Shown in pieces: positions 7,374 to 10,223 of a DNA stretch of 10,223 bases. The notes below the pieces were generated by a model. It did no database searches and had not been told where the DNA came from. It saw only the letters and a program-made list of their open reading frames with translations. The position numbers and the translations under genes were made by a program. The first letter of the stretch is position 1. Every line of letters begins with the position of its first letter. The stretch comes from Phoronis pallida. Lineage: Eukaryota > Phoronida > Phoronidae. The DNA lies in NCBI GenBank assembly GCA_028565715.1, contig JAOXYC010248567.1:1-10223 (forward strand), given 5' to 3'.

Positions 7374-7771
7374 CCGTATTCTCCCTAATAAGCGCCCAGG
7401 GCGCTTGGAAAATTCGGAAATGAGGAAGGGGGCGCTTAATTGGAGGAAATTTTCAGGATTCGCGCATTTAAGCGAACAATGGAAGTTTTCATTTTCTAAA
7501 AAGGATTTAGACTTGGAAATGGAATAAAAACACCCAAGAAAAATGCTTAATTTTATTCGAAATACTTGTTTGTTACAAAAAATAAGTTTGATGTAAGGTT
7601 TCGGGTGAGGAAAACTAGATACGGTTGGGGATAATTTGAGTCGCCAGGGGGGCGCTTATTCCAGTAAAATCTGAAAACAGCTTATTGGGGCAGGGGCGCT
7701 TATTAGGGAGAATATAGACACAGAGGCCGTGACTGAAAATGGTCACGTTTATGTGTCTAGGGAGAATACGG
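7374..7771. mobile_element. MITE copy 1, TA-flanked, GGGCGCTTAT family
   Basis: The left end reads CCGTATTCTCCCTAATAAGC and the right end is its inverse, with TA at both sides (7372-7373 and 7772-7773). The interior lacks any transposase frame. GGGCGCTTAT-like motifs recur near both ends, a pattern expected of subterminal transposase-binding repeats. The copy matches 8698-9168 through most of its length, including the TTCAGGATTC, TCGAAATACTTGTT and ATGTAAGGTTT blocks. A 44-bp palindrome is inserted just inside its right end. Confidence 0.9.
7715..7759. repeat. Nested palindrome inserted in the right end of MITE copy 1
   Basis: TAGACACA...CGTGAC is mirrored by GTCACG...TGTGTCTA around a short loop. 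It is flanked by direct repeats of AGGGAGAATA (7705-7714 and 7759-7768), while copy 2 has this sequence once and no palindrome. This is consistent with insertion of a very small foldback that duplicated about 10 bp of the terminal repeat. Confidence 0.8.
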
Positions 7772-7773
7772 TA

Positions 7774-8697
7774 ATTCAGTTTTATTATTTGTTTGTTTTC
7801 AGTGGTGAACAATGCAATAATAATGTTGAATGTGAAAAGTCTGTGTGATTCAATCACTGTTGTTTTTACACTGTGTTTGGCGAGTTAATCTTTTATGAAT
7901 CTATTTTTGATGAGACATTTATATAAGAATTCTATATTCATGTCATAAACAGAGTGGCAATGGTTTGCATAATACAACATTGTTTGCTACTCATATAGTT
8001 TTTACTTGTAAACCTGACTTAATATATAAAATGTTACTTGATGAACAATCGTTTCATATTTCAAGTGTACAAAGTCAGACTATAGAATTGTATATTTTGT
8101 CAATATTTATTTATTTTTTATAAAAACATGCTTTTAAAGCAATATTATAAAGAAAGTGGATATGATGTATTTGCACAAATAATCAAAAATATATTTATTT
8201 ACTCTTGAAGTGTTGTGGTTCTTTCCAGTGCAGAAATTCATTGTTTAAAATTGTTGGTAGTGGTGATACCGTATTCAATGAAATATATCTTTTCGATTAC
8301 TAATTATTCAGATTTGTGACAAAACTTCTTTTTGTCACTTAGTTCATATTGTTCAACACTATACGAACAAAAATCACCCAAACGTCTTAAAATTCCCCGA
8401 TTTCATTATCAGAAGCGAATGAAATCAACTGTTGGAATATTCAGTAAACATTTAGTAATTTGATAGTTCGATATTCTAACTAACCACAACTGTAAGGTGA
8501 AAGAGCTTCCATGCCTACTTTTAAATAGTTCTCAGCATGCTTTTCTTTGATGCGTAAAGACTTCTTGATAAGTAGCTTTATTTTTATGCCATGGTTATCA
8601 GAGTCAAGTACAACCACAGATAAGATAAGATAAGATAAGAAACACTTTATTTCAAATACAAAACAAGAAATGCATATTAAAACAAATGAAGTAGATA
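7774..8697. other. AT-rich intergenic DNA between the two MITE copies
   Basis: No gene, RNA or large repeat is recognisable here on either strand, apart from the GATAA microsatellite at 8619-8640. Confidence 0.55.
8619..8640. repeat. (GATAA)n microsatellite
   Basis: Four full GATAA units are followed by a partial unit and then AACACTTTATTT. Short pentamer tails of this kind are known at the 3' ends of some non-LTR retrotransposons, but no such element is visible beside it. Confidence 0.85.
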
Positions 8698-9168
8698 CCG
8701 TATTCTCCCTAATAAGCGCCCAGGGCGCTTGGAAAATTCGGAAAAGGGGGGGGGCTTATTTGGAAGAAATTTTCAGGATTCACGCATGCATTCTTACGCC
8801 TTCACACCTCTTTAATAATGAGCTAAACTATTTAAGCGAGCTATGGAAGTGTTCATTTTCAGAAAAGGGGTTTAGACTTAGAAATTAACTAAACACACTC
8901 AAGGAACGTGTTTTTTTATTCGAAATACTTGTTAGTTACCCCAAAAATTTACTTTATGTAAGGTTTTGGGTGGGGAGAACATCAAAAGAAATCTCACCCA
9001 GTAAGTGAACTATTTTATATATAGAACAAGGTAAGTTGACGATAAATTAAGTCGAACGGAGGGCGCTTATTCCAGCGAAATTCGTAAAGGGGGTGGCGCT
9101 TATTCCAGCGAAATCTGAAAACAGGGGGGCGCTTATAGGGGCATGGGCGCTTATTAGGGAGAATACGG
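8698..9168. mobile_element. MITE copy 2, same family as copy 1
   Basis: The terminal inverted repeats are perfect over at least 24 bp (CCGTATTCTCCCTAATAAGC and onward) and flanked by TA at 8696-8697 and 9169-9170. Inside the right end, GGCGCTTATTCCAGCGAAAT occurs twice, followed by two more GGGCGCTTAT copies. It is 471 bp against 398 bp in copy 1, partly because of a 42-bp insertion at 8981-9022 and extra left-interior sequence. It has no coding capacity. Open frames across it are repeat shadows. Confidence 0.9.
8981..9022. mobile_element. Truncated insertion matching the 1059-1248 foldback
   Basis: ATCAAAAGAAATCTCACCCA and the following GTAAGTGAAC plus AT-rich end match the right arm of the foldback at about 1188-1230. 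AGAAC flanks both sides (8976-8980 and 9023-9027), as a 5-bp target duplication, and copy 1 of the MITE lacks the segment. It looks like a 5'-truncated retroelement end with its 3' terminus at TATAT. Confidence 0.75.
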
Positions 9169-9303
9169 TAATCAAGAAAATAAATAAATACTACGCCCAA
9201 AAAGTAACGTCTCACCTAGTTTCTTTCAAATAACTTCCACCAAATGTATCAAATACAAAAACAAAGTATTTTCGGCGATTGCTCAACTCATTACCAACAT
9301 TTT

Positions 9304-9360
9304 ATAATAATAATAATGTCGGTGCTTATATAGCGCCTTTTAATTCAAAGCGCTTTACAA
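9304..9360. repeat. TAA microsatellite plus TATATAGCGCC...AAAGCGCTTTACAA repeat
   Basis: An (ATA)n run leads into GGTGCTTATATAGCGCC, a short spacer, and AAAGCGCTTTACAA. This arrangement recurs widely in marine invertebrate genomes as a dispersed repeat tail (general knowledge, not checked here). The two GCGC blocks form a weak inverted repeat. Confidence 0.55.
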
Positions 9361-9683
9361 TTTTGGTATATCAATCGTATCAATACATTCAGATTTGAGG
9401 TGAACCGTTAATAAAACTGGATGGGTGTTGCCAACCCAAAAGTCACAAAATGGCCGCTTTTTAATGCCACCACTCATGATTTTTGATGTTCTGTAAACAT
9501 AAGAATCTTCTACTAAACTTCGGAGTAAGAATCTTTTAACTGAACATAAGGTGAACCCATTTTCCTTCTGGTTATACTGAGAAATCTTATTTCAAACTTG
9601 TTTTTTCCAAAAAACACGATTTTGACTAGAGTATCTAGTCATGTGATCAATAGAGCACAAAAATTAAATAAAAATAACCATTA

Positions 9684-9720
9684 GAATATTGTTCGAGACT
9701 TTAAGTCTCCAAAAATATTC
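9684..9720. repeat. Imperfect hairpin
   Basis: GAATATT pairs with AATATTC and GAGACT with AGTCTC, separated by a symmetric 4x4 internal loop and a 3-nt apical loop. It stands alone in AT-rich DNA, and its role is unknown. Confidence 0.55.
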
Positions 9721-10002
9721 CTTACATCACGTACCAGAGTAATTATGTTTGTTCATTTGTAGAGTCACCGCTAAAACTCATGCAAATGAATGTTTTTAAA
9801 CTATCCAATATCAACTGGCCGCTGCTTGCAATGATGCTTTTCGAATCATATTTTCTAAAACAGAAATTGAGTGCATAATGAAATTGCAATTTTTGGCCGT
9901 TTACATGTATTTCAAATGGACAAAGTGGTCAAAACGATTTTTGAGTATGAAATTTCAAATGTTATCAAAAATTACAATTTTCAAAATATCCCGATTATTT
10001 TT

Positions 10003-10223
10003 ATGCGCCCACATACATAATATGTGGGTGCATATTGCGATAGACTAAGTCGTCGGCGGCGGCGTCGGCGTCGGCGGCGTTACGCATTTGGTTTCCGTGC
10101 GATAACTCAAGAACGCTTTGACGAATTTTGACGAAACTTTGTATACTTGTTCCTGGCATGAAGATGGTGGCTGCTTTCGATTTCCGTCATGTTCCGACTA
10201 AAGGTGTGCCCCCTGGTGGCCGT
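10003..10223. repeat. GC-rich dispersed repeat beginning with a hairpin, cut by the window edge
   Basis: ATGCGCCCACATA (10003-10015) pairs with TATGTGGGTGCAT (10021-10033) with one mismatch. An imperfect GGC/GTC triplet run follows (10049-10079), then non-repetitive, more GC-balanced sequence to the edge. The abrupt change from AT-rich DNA at the hairpin marks a likely repeat boundary. It has no clear coding frame. A terminal portion of a transposon is the most likely identity. Confidence 0.5.

Larger units (their letters stand above)
9171..10002. other. AT-rich intergenic DNA with minor repeats
   Basis: No exon or RNA gene is seen. It contains the dispersed repeat at 9304-9360 and a weak hairpin at 9684-9720. 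Confidence 0.55.

Noticed and set aside
9015-9215. Minus-strand frame with repeated RWNKR-type units
   Set aside because: The repetition comes from the GGGCGCTTAT subterminal motifs of the MITE. There is no start context, and copy 1 gives a similar but broken frame.
9624-9640. Palindrome GACTAGA-gta-TCTAGTC
   Set aside because: A 7-bp stem is within what is expected by chance over 10 kb of AT-rich DNA, and nothing around it suggests a terminator or binding site.
1-10223. CRISPR array, phage defence locus or operon
   Set aside because: There are no regularly spaced direct repeats, and the spliced gene and SINEs show this is eukaryotic DNA.

Overview
This is eukaryotic nuclear DNA, most likely from an intron-rich, AT-rich marine invertebrate. 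A cnidarian would fit, but the window does not settle the phylum. The evidence is a multi-exon gene with GT..AG introns of about 0.4 to 1 kb, tRNA-derived SINE-like repeats, TA-flanked MITEs, and long AT-rich noncoding DNA. There is no sign of prokaryotic gene organisation, and nearly all other open frames are short chance ORFs or repeat shadows.

The one gene I can support is on the + strand. Seven consecutive exons (1747-1961, 2330-2480, 3488-3558, 4084-4188, 4699-4793, 5505-5574, 6351-6581) join in phase into 311 C-terminal residues and a stop. The order is a Pro/Ser-rich segment, a short highly charged Arg/Glu helix with a Lys-rich patch, then a tandem EF-hand-like region with degenerate calcium loops and a conserved-looking hydrophobic C-terminus. 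The 5' end lies upstream of the window or in an exon I could not identify. I do not recognise the family with confidence, so no symbol is given.

The rest is repeat archaeology. Positions 1-1746 hold a perfect hairpin (201-232), a 128-bp foldback (551-678) and a 190-bp foldback (1059-1248) whose arms resemble hammerhead-ribozyme sequences of Penelope-like retroelements. The introns carry a 44-bp tandem duplication (2025-2111), a 574-bp TA-flanked MITE with 87-bp inverted arms, an inner foldback and a tRNA-like Pol III segment (2523-3096), a 169-bp foldback (3704-3872) and three further tRNA-like stretches (about 5072, 5840 and 6028-6270).

Downstream of the gene are two copies of one MITE family (7374-7771 and 8698-9168). 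They share perfect terminal inverted repeats, TA flanks and repeated GGGCGCTTAT motifs. Each copy has its own small nested insertion: a 44-bp palindrome with a 10-bp flanking duplication in the first, and a 42-bp piece matching the foldback at 1059-1248 with a 5-bp flanking duplication in the second. The window ends with a TAA-microsatellite/GCGC repeat (9304-9360) and a GC-rich repeat that begins with a hairpin and runs off the right edge (10003-10223). No transposase, reverse transcriptase, rRNA gene or CRISPR array is visible.
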